A DNA stretch of 64,000 nucleotides from Planctomycetota bacterium (GCA_022600195.1 JAHZKX010000045.1:124001-188000), one strand, 5' to 3'; positions 18,101 through 27,657 are shown, counted from the stretch's first letter. A program made the numbers and translations. The notes: generated by a model from the letters alone, not told the origin.

Positions 18101-19748
18101 CTTGCGTCGACATTTAATGGTACATCTGGAATACCTCAGACAGGCAAAACAACCTGTGATGGCCGCGTTTGCAACCGCAAAACTGGCGCAAATCTATCTG
18201 GGGGGAAGTCAACAACTTCAGGCGGAAGAGTTGATTCAGGAGCTGGTCACGCGGTGGCCTGATGTGATTTGCATGGATGGGAAAACATCGTTGCAGTTAG
18301 CGCAGCTCTGGCAGTCATCGCCGGAATTTCAGAAGTGGCAAGCAGCTGGTTCAAACTGGCCAGACTTTCCGGCTCAAGTGTATCGCGATGAACAATCTAA
18401 AGGGCAGAATACATCTTTACCTGTTGAAGTTGTCGGTCTGTCAAATTCATTCTTCGACAATTATCGGTTTGAAGTCGGGCCGGCCAAAGAATTTCTTTTG
18501 GCATTCAATGGGCAGGGGAAGCAGCAGTGGGCGTTTTCATTAGAACAGGCGAAGATTGATGTTCCGCGGCAATCCTCATTCTCCGCAAGAGTCTATCAGC
18601 ACTTTCTGGTCGTGGACTTTGGATCTCATTTTTTCGTGTTGGATACATTAAACCGGGATGCAAACAATCAGCCTGTCTTGTTGTGGCAGCAGAGACTCAT
18701 TGCCGGCCCGCCCAGTCTGCACGATTATATTTCGATTGATCGTAAAGGTGTGGCTCCCGTCTTGCGCGAGTATCAGACAAGAAATGCTGATCGAGAGTTG
18801 CTGGGACGAATTGGTACGATTAATGAGGAGTTTATCTGTTATCAGGTTGCCGATGAATTGATCGCAGCCGAATTGTTAACGGGCAGGGTTTTATGGAAAC
18901 GCCAGGGAATCACTATGAGCAGCCGTCATTTCGGTGATGCCAATCATGTCATTGTGATGACGTCTGATGTGCGATTTGGTCGGCGTTTTGCTGTCTTGAG
19001 TGGTCAGAGTGGTGAGGATCTCAGGTCTTTAAAACTGGATCAGGAAGAATCGCCGGTATTTTCATTCGAGCGGTATTTACTGACGCTGACTCCAGAAGCA
19101 AATAATACACGACGGCTGCTTTTAAGAGACTTATCTAATGACAGAGAAGTCTGGAGTCATGTATTAAGCGAGTCCACGACTTACACACTGGGGCAAAGTC
19201 GTGAGATCGCGATGATCAATGCGGAAGGGATGATTTCCGTTTTGAATTTAAGAACTGGCGAAACAAAATTTGAAATCAAGGGGAAACCGTTATCCAATAT
19301 CACTAATTTGCTGTTGCTGAAAAATTCGCGGCAATATTTGTTTTTTGTGAGTTTGGAATACAAGGTGAAAAATGGTGTTTCTTATCGAACATTATATTCT
19401 TCATACCCTTTTCATGGCGTAATCTATTCCGTGGATCGGAAGAAGGGTCAGTTGATGTGGTCGCTGCCTCTGGATGCCCAGGGTTTAGATCTTTCACAAT
19501 TTCTGGACCTGCCTGTCTTGACGTTTGGCATCCGTAAATTCAAAGGCATGCCTTCCAGTGCAGGAACACAGATTGATTTGAAGATCGTCGATTTACGAAA
19601 TGGCGATATCATTTTCAATGAAACCTCGCGCAGCAATCGGATGCGGATCTGGGTTGTTCCCGATGTGGACCAGAAAAACATTGTGATCGAACCGTTTCAG
19701 ATCAGGCTGAGTTATGAAGCGCCACCGGTGGCTGCGAAAAAACCCTGA
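15183..19748 (+). CDS. Giant secreted TPR/double PQQ-like propeller protein
   Basis: Exported protein of 1521 residues with a signal peptide (ISLLVIVLVHCMITAVPCFAQ). Four regions are visible: a helical TPR-like part (about 50-250), a first PQQ-like propeller (about 280-760; GELKWET, GKTLWTQ, RRLLWRK, GRLLWSQ, GSAAWSK), a second helical TPR-like part (about 770-1060), and a second propeller (about 1100-1510; GKQQWAF, GRVLWKR, DREVWSH, KGQLMWS). No cofactor ligands were recognised. The first helical region aligns by eye with that of the 719-residue protein upstream. The ATG at 15183 is preferred over a TTG at 15177. It converges on the MoxR-type gene with only 6 bases between stop codons. Confidence 0.85.
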   Translation: MVSQSQQARFTGSRHHLISLLVIVLVHCMITAVPCFAQTLRKKDSDLSDLHNLFPTSRLYSKSFNSAVKLIGEKKYSAGIPELQAILEAPEDYVSAEKNQNFLSLKRLAQQVIADLPEEGRRFYSLQYGPTAEQLFKQATAQDDIALLQEVVRRFFFTKAGADAADALGAYYFERGDFRAAIQQWESLGNQHDLTKSKELNLTFKLSVAWYHLGNLGKCRQALMQLARLTSGKTFEFPNGTKATLFFKEDNPVDWLAGLVGSLDLRAAQEQKNWTMYRGSPSRLSSAAFAVPSAEPIWRFSTIHDPARTDLTEGPQLEEMLQKLGKHRREHQEGVLPAASPLVINDKVIFRTHRNLKAVSLTTGELKWETSISNALYQELLKDPQNRDEEFLGPPRTPLENYLAQRAWQDYTIGHLSTDGNLVYCVENVGFIAGFYHFSRLDSENILVPKSFNRLMAFELDSGKFAWELGGPRLQNAIDYSGHYFLGPPLALHGNLYCLAEEGREFRLLVLDAQTGKTLWTQSLFRSENPIARDYTTDRRPMDHVRRRMGLSPSAAHGVIVCQTGAGCTVGIDAVTRRLLWRKIDAGEEISPYSAFSRVTSQNEEGWAEFTPMIFDDRVLIYSRKRQNIQCLNLFDGRLLWSQPRRGNLFIATVHKGKILLVGSDQIDAIKTSDGSAAWSKACPIVAPSGRGIVVKNTYFQPVETGEILSIRLDDGLILARSRIETGSLPGNLVAAQGMLVSQNETEVVGFQSMDTIRKQIRLASLSSKPEDLALSQLLRGELDLFSGDVNLAMKKIDQSIQIKPTLRAKRLYADMLLERLDHEFEQHENQVSKMENLLVDDDQRKRFFQILALNYQRVGNLEAALQNYLRLSQLKNVFKAKKINGGSFVRTDRWIRSQLELITMRASTEERDQIRLFFSRYYSDHLKDANREELERYLKCCGNLPETQQARVALVGKLEQAIQDSSRNEQTDLRRHLMVHLEYLRQAKQPVMAAFATAKLAQIYLGGSQQLQAEELIQELVTRWPDVICMDGKTSLQLAQLWQSSPEFQKWQAAGSNWPDFPAQVYRDEQSKGQNTSLPVEVVGLSNSFFDNYRFEVGPAKEFLLAFNGQGKQQWAFSLEQAKIDVPRQSSFSARVYQHFLVVDFGSHFFVLDTLNRDANNQPVLLWQQRLIAGPPSLHDYISIDRKGVAPVLREYQTRNADRELLGRIGTINEEFICYQVADELIAAELLTGRVLWKRQGITMSSRHFGDANHVIVMTSDVRFGRRFAVLSGQSGEDLRSLKLDQEESPVFSFERYLLTLTPEANNTRRLLLRDLSNDREVWSHVLSESTTYTLGQSREIAMINAEGMISVLNLRTGETKFEIKGKPLSNITNLLLLKNSRQYLFFVSLEYKVKNGVSYRTLYSSYPFHGVIYSVDRKKGQLMWSLPLDAQGLDLSQFLDLPVLTFGIRKFKGMPSSAGTQIDLKIVDLRNGDIIFNETSRSNRMRIWVVPDVDQKNIVIEPFQIRLSYEAPPVAAKKP

Positions 19749-19754
19749 CGCGTT

Positions 19755-20735
19755 CTAGTAGCTTTCCTGGTCGTCTTCTTCATCGAAATCGACGTCATCG
19801 TCGTCTTCTCGATCTGGATGCAGTGGGCTATCTGGCGAGAAAAAGAAATCTCCCAGTCCCATGGGCATCATATTCCCGCCCAGGCTTTGCGTTCGTTTTT
19901 CTGAAAGCGATTCCAGATCGAGCGCATCATCTCCCAGGCAACTTTTGAGTGCTTCCAGCCAGAGGACATCTTTACTGAGTGGATGATCTTTATCCTGAAC
20001 GGCGCGTTTCAATGCCAGCCGTAAGACATTAATTCCATCACGGGTTGAGAAATCCAGTTTCAGACTATGCGACTGTTGCAGGAAATCGACAGTCAGGTCA
20101 AGCATATGTTCGTTGGCAAAGGGCAGATGATATTTCAGAATCATCTTTTCATCTTCCCGATTGGGATGTTCCAGAGAAATACTGGGCTGCAGGCGACTGA
20201 GAATATAGTCGGGGATTTCAAACGTCGATTCATCTTCGTTCATAGTGACGGCACAACGGAATTCGGGATGAGCGGGAATGGTCAAACCCGCTACGATCGA
20301 TTCCACATAGCGACGATGGTCAAGCAAAGGTGCAAGGCTGGCCCATGATTTTTCATTCATGCGGTTGCCTTCGTCGAGCACACAAATTCCGCCTCGAATC
20401 ATGGCGGTTACCAGTGGAGAAGTGTGGTACGCAATTTTGCCGCTCTCTGCCAATACGGGTGTGATCAGTAAGTCTTCCGGCCTGGTGTCGGCGGTACATT
20501 GATAAATGTAAAGCTCCTGCTCTCGCGTTCTGGCACCCGCGATAGCGAGCGAGGTTTTTCCGATTCCCGGCGTACCCACCAGTCGCGGCGTTAAAGGCAT
20601 ATCTTTTTCATCTATCACCAGCCAGCAGGCCAGCAACTGTTTTAAGGCTTCATGTTGTCCAATCCACTCACCGGTTGTCTGATCGGCGCGACCGAGGTGC
20701 AGGCCTACGCCATCAATTTCCACTCTGCTTGACAT
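19755..20735 (-). CDS. MoxR-type AAA+ ATPase
   Basis: Cytoplasmic AAA+ ATPase of 326 residues. Walker A is GTPGIGKT (54-61) and Walker B is [12 protein letters not shown] with D121 and E122; the latter sequence, in which Asn follows, is typical of MoxR/RavA-like ATPases. '[13 protein letters not shown]' and the sensor region '[11 protein letters not shown]' follow. The C terminus is a highly acidic tail ([15 protein letters not shown]). MoxR ATPases usually act as chaperones with von Willebrand-factor partners; no such partner is adjacent here. The ATG at 20735 (MSSRVEIDG) is chosen over an upstream in-frame start at 20813. Confidence 0.88.
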   Translation of the reverse strand: MSSRVEIDGVGLHLGRADQTTGEWIGQHEALKQLLACWLVIDEKDMPLTPRLVGTPGIGKTSLAIAGARTREQELYIYQCTADTRPEDLLITPVLAESGKIAYHTSPLVTAMIRGGICVLDEGNRMNEKSWASLAPLLDHRRYVESIVAGLTIPAHPEFRCAVTMNEDESTFEIPDYILSRLQPSISLEHPNREDEKMILKYHLPFANEHMLDLTVDFLQQSHSLKLDFSTRDGINVLRLALKRAVQDKDHPLSKDVLWLEALKSCLGDDALDLESLSEKRTQSLGGNMMPMGLGDFFFSPDSPLHPDREDDDDVDFDEEDDQESY

Positions 20736-21194
20736 TAAAATTCGATTTCTATGTTGTTTGAGACAGATAGAAATTCTTGCCATCCAGCTGCAAGATTCCT
20801 GAAGAGCTTTCATTTTTTAACCAGTATCGATTATAGGCGTCTGCAGTCTATTCTGATAAGTCTGTTATTCCAACTCTTATCACATGATTCAGAAATAGAG
20901 TAAAAATTACAGCGGAAGACGATTTTTCAGGAATCGATTAAGTTCTTATCTTGGAAGAAGATAAAGGTCACAATGATTAGCGGAATCGGACCTGCTACGC
21001 GAAAATCTTTTTGAGATTCCCGGAAATTCCTGTTAGAATAAGCAGGTTTCCCACATTCGAGTTTTCGATAACGTATTTCACGTTATTTCATTTCTGAAGT
21101 GAGAACACACATCTTCAACGGTTATTCATTTCTTTTGTAGTGTGTCTCATTTTTCTTAGAGGTCCGCAGTCTTCATTTTACAGGGGGAGTAGCG
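20736..21194. other. Divergent intergenic region
   Basis: About 460 bases between the divergent MoxR-type and CBS genes. It must contain both promoters. No ORF, palindrome or RNA gene was recognised. Confidence 0.4.
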
Positions 21195-21674
21195 ATGGAT
21201 AAGCCCATTCTCGCAAAGAGCATTATGGTAACGAAGTTAATTACATTAACTCCGGACATGGATGTTTTAGAAGCAATCGGGATGCTGTTAAAACATCGTA
21301 TCTCAGGAGCACCTGTGATTGATCCTGAGAACAGAGTGTTGGGTGTGTTTTCTGAACGCTGTTGTATGGATGTGCTGATCAAATCCAGCTACGAGCAACT
21401 TCCTTCTTCTCAGATCTTTCCTTTTGTCGATACTGAGGCGCGCTGCATCTCTGAAGAGACTGATTTACTGACGATTGCCCAGATATTTCTCAGCACTGCG
21501 ACACGCAGGTTGCCTGTGGTTCGCGAAGATGGCTCTCTGGTAGGACAAATCAGCCGTCGCGATCTGCTTCAGGCCAGTAATAAGAATTTGAAATTTCAAA
21601 CCACTATCCCGCATGAGAAGAACTTGCTGTACTTGAGTGGCTTAATGAATCGTGAAGAATCCCCCATTTCTTGA
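21195..21674 (+). CDS. Two-CBS-domain protein
   Basis: Stand-alone CBS-pair (Bateman) protein of 159 residues. CBS 1 covers about residues 7-60 (IMVTKLITLTPDMDVLEAIGMLLKH, GAPVID, LGVFSERC) and CBS 2 about 80-135 (ARCISEETDLLTIAQIF, RRLPVV, LVGQISRRDLL). Such pairs bind adenine nucleotides and usually regulate a partner, which cannot be identified here. A strong GGGGGAG ribosome binding site precedes the ATG, and an intrinsic terminator follows, so it is a single-gene transcript. Confidence 0.92.
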   Translation: MDKPILAKSIMVTKLITLTPDMDVLEAIGMLLKHRISGAPVIDPENRVLGVFSERCCMDVLIKSSYEQLPSSQIFPFVDTEARCISEETDLLTIAQIFLSTATRRLPVVREDGSLVGQISRRDLLQASNKNLKFQTTIPHEKNLLYLSGLMNREESPIS

Positions 21675-21716
21675 TCATCGGATTGTAGTGATGGTGATTT
21701 TTGAGTGGATTTACTC

Positions 21717-21754
21717 TTAAAAACCAGCTGGACCTGTTTCAGCTGGTTTTTCTC
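21717..21754 (+). terminator. Intrinsic terminator after the CBS gene
   Basis: Stem AAAACCAGCTG / CAGCTGGTTTT with a 9-base loop, followed by further T's. Confidence 0.9.
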
Positions 21755-21960
21755 GTTCCTGATGGTTTGATTTTAATAGCCGGTCAACTAAAATCAGTCC
21801 AGAATTGATTCCGTTTCCAGGGAATTGGCTCTGTATTGTGAGATTTCGTATTGCAATTTACATAGTGCAACGGAAAGACACGATACATTTGGGAATTGGT
21901 ATTTCCAGGATCACATAAAAAATCTATTTAGATAAAGCATCATTTCGGAGGACTTGTAGC

Positions 21961-22521
21961 ATGGACCAGGATGAAATCTTACTTGATACCGAAGAGAGAA
22001 TGGACAAAGCGGTTCACGTTTTGCAGGGGCAGTTGCAGGGGATTCGCACCGGTCGTGCAACGCCGGCTCTCGTGGATTCGATCAGAGTAGATTACTATGG
22101 TTCACCGACTCCTTTGAAGCAGATGGCAAATATTAGTGTTCCTGAGCCTCAACAGATTCTCATTCGTCCTTTCGATGGTCAGATGGTGGGAGAGATTTCC
22201 AAGGCTATTCAGGCCAGTAACTTAGGATTGGCCCCGAATAGTGATGGGCGCGTGGTGCGGTTGAATATTCCCCCGCTTTCTACGGAGCGTCGCCGTCAAC
22301 TTGTCTCCCGCGTCAAAGAACTGGCAGAAGAGGCCCGCGTTTCTATTCGAAACATTCGACGTGATGCGAATAAGCATGCCGATCAGTCAGAAAAAGATAA
22401 GGTGATGGGGGAAGATGAACGCGACAATACTAAGACCGACGTTCAAGACCTGACTAAAAAATTTGAAGGCAAAGTGAACAGTATCGCGAGCGCCAAAGAA
22501 AAAGACGTCATGGACGATTAG
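21961..22521 (+). CDS. frr: Ribosome recycling factor
   Basis: Releases ribosomes from mRNA after termination together with EF-G. The 186-residue length and the sequence are typical: 'LQGIRTGRATPALVD', 'PTPLKQMANISVPEPQ', 'RPFDGQMVGEISKAIQASNLGL' split as in the family, 'IPPLSTERRRQLV', and the C-terminal helix with 'RNIRRDANK'. CGGAGG precedes the ATG. It is followed by pgk 152 bases downstream; pyrH and tsf, its common neighbours, are not here. Confidence 0.97.
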   Translation: MDQDEILLDTEERMDKAVHVLQGQLQGIRTGRATPALVDSIRVDYYGSPTPLKQMANISVPEPQQILIRPFDGQMVGEISKAIQASNLGLAPNSDGRVVRLNIPPLSTERRRQLVSRVKELAEEARVSIRNIRRDANKHADQSEKDKVMGEDERDNTKTDVQDLTKKFEGKVNSIASAKEKDVMDD

Positions 22522-22673
22522 TCTGTTTTCCCGCGTTCTGTCGGCGGCAGCAGTTTTGACTTTGAGTCGAGATGGCAAAAATCATAATCAGGAATACTTT
22601 TCAAAATAAAAGTGTTCGAAACAGTATCATTATACCTCAAATTCTGAATTGAAAGAGACTGGTTCAAGTTTCC

Positions 22674-23861
22674 ATGGCTAAGAAGACAATTGAAAACGTA
22701 GACGTTGCAGGCAAGACCGTATTAATGCGAGTGGATTTCAATGTGCCTCTGGATGATGATCTCAACATCACCGATGATCGGCGGATCAGAATGGCGTTGC
22801 CTTCCATTAAGTCGGTCATTGATCGGGGCGGACGTCTGGTTTTAATGAGCCATCTGGGTCGTCCGAAGGGAGATGGCGGGGATGCCAAGTATAGCTTGAA
22901 ACCGACTGCGTCCTGTCTGGGTGAGTTACTCGGTCAGGATGTTTCATTCGCGACGGATACCGTCGGCGATGATGCCAAAGCCAAAGTAGCAGCATTGGAA
23001 GCGGGGCAGACATTGATACTGGAAAACCTGCGTTTTAATGCGGGCGAGAAACAAGGTGACGCTTCATTCGCAAGTGAATTGGCAGCATTTGCAGATATCT
23101 ACTGTAACGATGCGTTTGGAACTTGCCAACGTACGGATGCTTCGATGGTCGCGGTTCCTGAAGCGATGGCTGGCAAACCGAAGGTCATTGGATTTCTGGT
23201 ACAAAAAGAAATTCAGTATCTAACCGATGTGATTGCCAACCCCGAACGTCCTTTTGTCGCCATTCTGGGAGGCGCCAAAGTCTCTGATAAAATTAACGTG
23301 ATCAATAACCTGCTGGGAATTTGTGACAAAGTATTGATTGGCGGGGCAATGGCTTATACCTTTTCGCTTGCGAAAGGGGGCCAGGTGGGTGACAGTCTGG
23401 TGGAAAAAGACAAAGTGGAACTGGCTAAGGAATTGATCGAGAAGGGGGGCGATAAGTTGATGTTGCCCGTCGACACGCATTGTGGTGACGACTTCAACAG
23501 TAACTGTAATAAGCAGGTCGTCAAAGCGGGCGAAATTTCGGATGGTTTTGAAGGACTTGATATCGGTCCCGAGACGGCAAAGATCTATGCTGAAACCGTG
23601 AAGTCTGCCAAAACCGTTGTCTGGAATGGTCCAATGGGTGTCTTTGAAATGGCTCCCTTCGACGAAGGTACCAAAGCCGTAGCGCAGGCGATTGCCGACA
23701 GTGATTCGACGAGTATTATCGGTGGCGGTGACAGTGCCGCTGCGATACAGCAACTCGGATTCGCCGATCAGGTGTCCCACGTGAGTACGGGAGGCGGTGC
23801 CAGCCTGGCGATGCTGGAGGGTAAGGAATTTGCAGCCGTCAACATACTGGATGAAGCATAA
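22674..23861 (+). CDS. pgk: Phosphoglycerate kinase
   Basis: Glycolytic enzyme that moves phosphate from 1,3-bisphosphoglycerate to ADP in the cytoplasm. The 395-residue protein has the usual length. Seen are the substrate-binding '[12 protein letters not shown]', the '[10 protein letters not shown]' loop, '[10 protein letters not shown]', the hinge/nucleotide '[11 protein letters not shown]', '[10 protein letters not shown]', and the C-terminal GGGDSAAA helix-capping motif. No gap or tpi neighbour is present. A hairpin terminator follows. Confidence 0.97.
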   Translation: MAKKTIENVDVAGKTVLMRVDFNVPLDDDLNITDDRRIRMALPSIKSVIDRGGRLVLMSHLGRPKGDGGDAKYSLKPTASCLGELLGQDVSFATDTVGDDAKAKVAALEAGQTLILENLRFNAGEKQGDASFASELAAFADIYCNDAFGTCQRTDASMVAVPEAMAGKPKVIGFLVQKEIQYLTDVIANPERPFVAILGGAKVSDKINVINNLLGICDKVLIGGAMAYTFSLAKGGQVGDSLVEKDKVELAKELIEKGGDKLMLPVDTHCGDDFNSNCNKQVVKAGEISDGFEGLDIGPETAKIYAETVKSAKTVVWNGPMGVFEMAPFDEGTKAVAQAIADSDSTSIIGGGDSAAAIQQLGFADQVSHVSTGGGASLAMLEGKEFAAVNILDEA

Positions 23862-23896
23862 ATCGGCTCTCTAAACCGCATTTCAGAGAATCAGAT

Positions 23897-23935
23897 AAAA
23901 CACAGCGCGACCACAATCGGGTTGTGTTTTTGTTT
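23897..23935 (+). terminator. Probable terminator after pgk
   Basis: Stem AAAACACAGC / GTTGTGTTTT (10 bp with one G-T pair) around a 14-base loop, followed by TGTTT. Confidence 0.7.
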
Positions 23936-24088
23936 CGGGACGCAGTGATGCTCGAAACGAGTGTTGAAATACGGTAAAATGAAACCTGTGATTCGTGAAT
24001 GGTGGTACCCTGGTGGTTTCCTTTCATCGGTACATACAGAGTGAATGCTGGTTTTCAACTCGTTCTTTTGAGAATGTGGAGAAGTAAG

Positions 24089-24886
24089 ATGGCTTCGACG
24101 TTATTCACTGCAGAACAATTGGCTCAGTTTCAGCAGGATGGTTTTCTGGTAGTGGAAGATCTCTTCAGCCAGGAAGAAGTCAGCTTGTTGGGACAGATTG
24201 GGCGCGCCGATCAGGCGATGCAGCAGGCGACTTTCAGCCGCGCTGATGGCGAAGGGGGCGCAGTGAAGCTGAATATCGAAAATGAAGTGCATGATGACAT
24301 TTATGGTGCTATCGCGCGCAGTCATCGGGTTGTAGACCGGATGGAAGCGTTACTGGGTGATGAGGTCTATCATTACCATCATAAGATGATACAAAAGGAA
24401 GCCCGCGTGGGTGGTGCCTGGGCCTGGCACCAGGATTATGGATACTGGTACGGCAACGGCTGTCTGTTCCCGGATATGGGGAGCTGTATGATCGCGGTGG
24501 ACCGTGCGACTGAAGAAAATGGCTGTTTGCAAGTGTTGCGGGGGAGTCACCTGATGGGGCGCATCGATCATGGGCAGGTCGGTGATCAGACGGGGGCAGA
24601 CCCGGAACGGGTTGAGGCCGCGTGCGAGCGATTTGAACTGGTCCACTGCACATTAGAGCCGGGTTCTGCGGTTTTGTTTCATTCCAATCTGTTACACCGT
24701 TCTGATCAAAACAAGAGTGAGCATCCGCGTTGGGGTTTTATCTGCTGTTACAATACGCGCCACAATGATCCGTATAAAGAATCACGACATCCGCGTTATA
24801 CACCTTTAGCTAAATGTGACGATGCAGAAGTACTGAAGGTGGGTCGCGCACAGTGGGAACAGATTCAAGCTCATCCGTCGGTATAA
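24089..24886 (+). CDS. Phytanoyl-CoA dioxygenase (PhyH) family protein
   Basis: Predicted Fe(II)/2-oxoglutarate oxygenase of 265 residues with the PhyH fold. The iron-binding His-x-Asp is seen in WHQDYGYWY and the distal His in 'HSNLLHRSDQNKS', followed by the 2-oxoglutarate Arg in 'HPRWGFICCYNTR'. The typical N terminus (FQQDGFLVVEDLFSQEEV) fixes the start at the ATG at 24089, which has GGAGAAG before it; the frame extends upstream to 23999 but with unlikely sequence. The substrate is unknown; planctomycetes have many paralogues. It lies 27 bases before queG and is probably cotranscribed with it. Confidence 0.9.
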   Translation: MASTLFTAEQLAQFQQDGFLVVEDLFSQEEVSLLGQIGRADQAMQQATFSRADGEGGAVKLNIENEVHDDIYGAIARSHRVVDRMEALLGDEVYHYHHKMIQKEARVGGAWAWHQDYGYWYGNGCLFPDMGSCMIAVDRATEENGCLQVLRGSHLMGRIDHGQVGDQTGADPERVEAACERFELVHCTLEPGSAVLFHSNLLHRSDQNKSEHPRWGFICCYNTRHNDPYKESRHPRYTPLAKCDDAEVLKVGRAQWEQIQAHPSV

Positions 24887-24913
24887 TTCAATGCGTCAGC
24901 GTTAGAGAAAATA

Positions 24914-26083
24914 ATGAGCGAAGCATCAGATCTTCCAGTACGCGATCAAGGTCAGCAGAGCGCGATGATCAAGCGGCTGGCTCTAGAAGCAGGCTTCGAT
25001 CTGGCGGGGATCGCACCGGCGGTGACTCCGGAAGGCTATCATCAGTTTTTGGATTGGCTCAATCAGGGTTACGCGGGCGAGATGAGTTATATCGAACGCC
25101 GTAAAGAAGCGTATCAGCATCCTCAATATGTGATGAGTTCCGTTAAGAGTGTGTTGATGCTGACGTTGAATTACCGAACGGAGGAACCTCCGCCACGTTC
25201 TGGGACAGAGGCACGGATCTCACGATATGCCTGGGGTAGTACTGACTATCACAGTGTGATCCGAAAGAAAATGAAACAGCTTTCACAGAGAATTCGGGAG
25301 CATTTTCCGGATTGTGAAACGCGCGGCGTTGTCGATACCGCGCCCCTTCTGGAACGGGATTTTGCACAACTGGCAGGGCTGGGCTGGATTGGAAAGAATA
25401 CGTTGCTTTTGAATCAAACCGAAGGCAGCTGGTTTTTTCTGGCGGGCATGTTATTGAGTGATGAGCTGGATTACGATGAACCTTTTCAGACATCACACTG
25501 CGGCACATGCACACGCTGTCTGGATGCCTGTCCGACCGATGCGTTTATCGATGCGGGAACGCTGGATGCGCGGAAATGTATTTCATATCTGACGATCGAA
25601 CTCCGCGATCAGCCGATTCCGCTGGAGTTGCGAACGGGCCTGCAAGAGTGGGTTTTTGGTTGTGATGTCTGTCAGGATGTCTGCCCCTGGAACCGGAAAG
25701 CGCCCGTCAGTCGTGAGCGATCATTTCAACCTGTGGAAGAATTTTCCCCCCTTGATGCTGTCGAGTTATTATCGCTGGACGCGACAGCGTTTCAGGAACG
25801 ATTTCAGAGTACGCCGATGTCCCGGGCACGCCGGGCCGGGTTGTTGCGGAATGCGGCGATCGTGTTGGGAAACCTGGGGGATTCTTCAGCGCTCCCGGTT
25901 CTGCTGAAATCGCTCCACGATTCTGAACCTCTGATTCGGGGTGCCGCGGCCTGGGCATTAGGAAATCTGGGAGGGGCAGGGGTTGCTGCTTCGCTGGAAG
26001 CGCGGCTGGCGATTGAGCCGGAGGCGGAGGTGGTGCAGGAATTAGAGTGGGCGCGGGCAGAAATTAAAAAACAGGGTGAATAA
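24914..26083 (+). CDS. queG: Epoxyqueuosine reductase
   Basis: Cobalamin- and Fe-S-dependent enzyme that performs the last step of queuosine synthesis in tRNA. The 389 residues show the N-terminal region with '[12 protein letters not shown]', the catalytic region '[21 protein letters not shown]', and two ferredoxin-like [4Fe-4S] motifs: [12 protein letters not shown] and [11 protein letters not shown]-terminal HEAT-like part (about 310-389) ends the protein, as in typical QueG. The gene follows the PhyH-like gene by 27 bases. Function in the family is well established. Confidence 0.95.
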   Translation: MSEASDLPVRDQGQQSAMIKRLALEAGFDLAGIAPAVTPEGYHQFLDWLNQGYAGEMSYIERRKEAYQHPQYVMSSVKSVLMLTLNYRTEEPPPRSGTEARISRYAWGSTDYHSVIRKKMKQLSQRIREHFPDCETRGVVDTAPLLERDFAQLAGLGWIGKNTLLLNQTEGSWFFLAGMLLSDELDYDEPFQTSHCGTCTRCLDACPTDAFIDAGTLDARKCISYLTIELRDQPIPLELRTGLQEWVFGCDVCQDVCPWNRKAPVSRERSFQPVEEFSPLDAVELLSLDATAFQERFQSTPMSRARRAGLLRNAAIVLGNLGDSSALPVLLKSLHDSEPLIRGAAAWALGNLGGAGVAASLEARLAIEPEAEVVQELEWARAEIKKQGE

Positions 26084-26215
26084 ACTAAAAATGCAGGTAG
26101 AATGTAGCAGGCCTGATTGGAAAAGTGGGGGGCCGTCGATTACGATCACTGTCAGTCGTCAGTTCCGAATAATTCAATGTTGAATATAAACAGATTCAGT
26201 AAGTGGGAGTGAGAG

Positions 26216-27019
26216 ATGGGTGAACAACTTATCGTCGGAGTGAATGGTGCCGCTGGTCGGATGGGGCAGCGCGTGGTCGTTCTGGTTTGTCAGGATCAGG
26301 ATTTGAAACTCGGTGCGGCACTGGATTCAGAAAATTCTCCCGCTCTGGGGAGGGATGTCGGCGAAGTCGCTGGCGTCGGTCCGGTCGGTGTGACGATTCA
26401 ATCGGAATTGACGGAGCGAGTAGATGTGATCATTGATTTTTCCTTGCCGGACGGCCTGGTAAAAATTTCCAAGGTGTGTGCAGAGCGTCAAATTGCACTG
26501 GTGGCTGCGACGACAGGACTGACACCCGAACAAAAGAATGAAGTCTTGACGGCTTCGCAAACGACGCCTCTGATTCTGGCGCCGAATATGAGTCTGGCCG
26601 TCAATGTGATGATGAAGCTGGTACGCGAGGCGGCTCATTCATTGAAGAGCTCTCCCAATGGTGTGGATGTAGAAGTGATTGAACGCCATCACCGGTTTAA
26701 AGAAGATGCCCCCAGTGGGACGGCTTTGCATTTTGGTGAAATCATTGCGGATGAAATGGGACAGACCGAGCATGTGCATGGTCGGCATGGTCGACCGGGA
26801 GCAAGGCCGACCTGCGAGATTGGCTATCATGCCTTAAGAACGGGCGATAATGTCGGAGAGCATACCATTGTGTTTGGCATGATGGGCGAAACCATTGACC
26901 TGACAGTACGCGGCCATACGCGGGACAGCTATGTATACGGTGCGTTGACCGCCGCCAAATATCTGGCGGCACAAGGCGCGGGGCTGTATACGATGGCTGA
27001 TGTTCTGGATTTGAATTAG
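26216..27019 (+). CDS. dapB: 4-hydroxy-tetrahydrodipicolinate reductase
   Basis: Second committed step of lysine and diaminopimelate synthesis, using NAD(P)H. The 267-residue protein has the dinucleotide motif GVNGAAGRMG, 'VAATTGLT', 'APNMSLAVNVMMKL', and the catalytic ERHHRFKEDAPSGTA with the His pair and Lys. GGGAGTGAGAG precedes the ATG. No other dap gene is nearby. It is the last housekeeping gene before the repeat-bearing patch. Confidence 0.96.
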   Translation: MGEQLIVGVNGAAGRMGQRVVVLVCQDQDLKLGAALDSENSPALGRDVGEVAGVGPVGVTIQSELTERVDVIIDFSLPDGLVKISKVCAERQIALVAATTGLTPEQKNEVLTASQTTPLILAPNMSLAVNVMMKLVREAAHSLKSSPNGVDVEVIERHHRFKEDAPSGTALHFGEIIADEMGQTEHVHGRHGRPGARPTCEIGYHALRTGDNVGEHTIVFGMMGETIDLTVRGHTRDSYVYGALTAAKYLAAQGAGLYTMADVLDLN

Positions 27020-27060
27020 GCAGATTCAAGGGCTGCAGGTGAAAATTGCAGGAGTTCTAC

Positions 27061-27178
27061 GCGCGTTTGTGGATGATGATTGCAATTATTTTCTACCACG
27101 AAAATTACGAAAGACACGAAAAATTCTGTGTCTGAAATCCTGAAGAATGTAAGATCAAACGAACCAAGCATTTTTGGA
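27061..27178 (+). repeat. Dispersed intergenic repeat, copy 1
   Basis: Begins GCGCGTTTGTGG, contains ATTTTCTACCACGAAAA, runs of nACGAAA, then CTGTGTCTG and GAATGTAAGAT, and ends with TTTTTGGA. Alignable by eye over about 115 bases with copy 3 at 28591-28706. It starts 41 bases after the dapB stop. The 'ACCACGAAnnACACGAAnG' style is known as a dispersed intergenic element in several bacterial phyla. Confidence 0.8.
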
Positions 27179-27225
27179 ACTGATCAGGTTTCGTCAATTA
27201 ATACATTGTATGGAGGAGTTAGCCA

Positions 27226-27657
27226 ATGCAGGATCAGTCGCCTACAGAGATCTCTCCTCAATCGAAAACAGTGATGATATTGATTGTCGGTGTGTGGCTT
27301 CTAGGATTTGTTACTTCAATAACTATAGTTGTGTTGATGTTGCTAACTCAAGAACCAAATCTCGATGTTCTTACCACATGGTTAATTGGAATGGCATTAT
27401 TTCAGATCAGAGCTTCAAGATTTCTGTTCAAATATGGAGAGAATATTTTAGTTTGCCAGAACCTAAAAATCGTTCTATTGAAATCCAGTGTGGAGATTCT
27501 CGCATGGGTTTCTTACTTCGCTGTTATCTTGTGGTATATATTAACTCAAGGACCCAATTTCTACGTTCTTGTGCCTTTGTGTATTGGAATCGCTATGTTT
27601 CATCTCTTCGTAACGAGATATCTGAACAAAAAATTAAAAAATTTGAGAATTTCTTGA
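27226..27657 (+). CDS. Small membrane protein with internal duplication
   Basis: Integral membrane protein of 143 residues with four predicted transmembrane segments (about 17-40, 47-66, 91-106, 112-131). The two halves are related with an offset of 66 residues: LTQEPNLDVL, IG, A, F and RFL-K at 40-69 match LTQGPNFYVL, IG, A, F and RYL-K at 106-135. The DNA also matches over this part, so the duplication may be fairly recent. GGAGGAG lies 7 bases before the ATG at 27226. A longer overlapping frame (27174-27704) has no such site and is rejected. It lies between copies 1 and 2 of the dispersed repeat. Family not recognised. Confidence 0.78.
   Translation: MQDQSPTEISPQSKTVMILIVGVWLLGFVTSITIVVLMLLTQEPNLDVLTTWLIGMALFQIRASRFLFKYGENILVCQNLKIVLLKSSVEILAWVSYFAVILWYILTQGPNFYVLVPLCIGIAMFHLFVTRYLNKKLKNLRIS

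Noticed and set aside
23220..23780. 186-residue minus-strand frame inside pgk
   Set aside because: Opposite a highly conserved gene; composition is that of a shadow.
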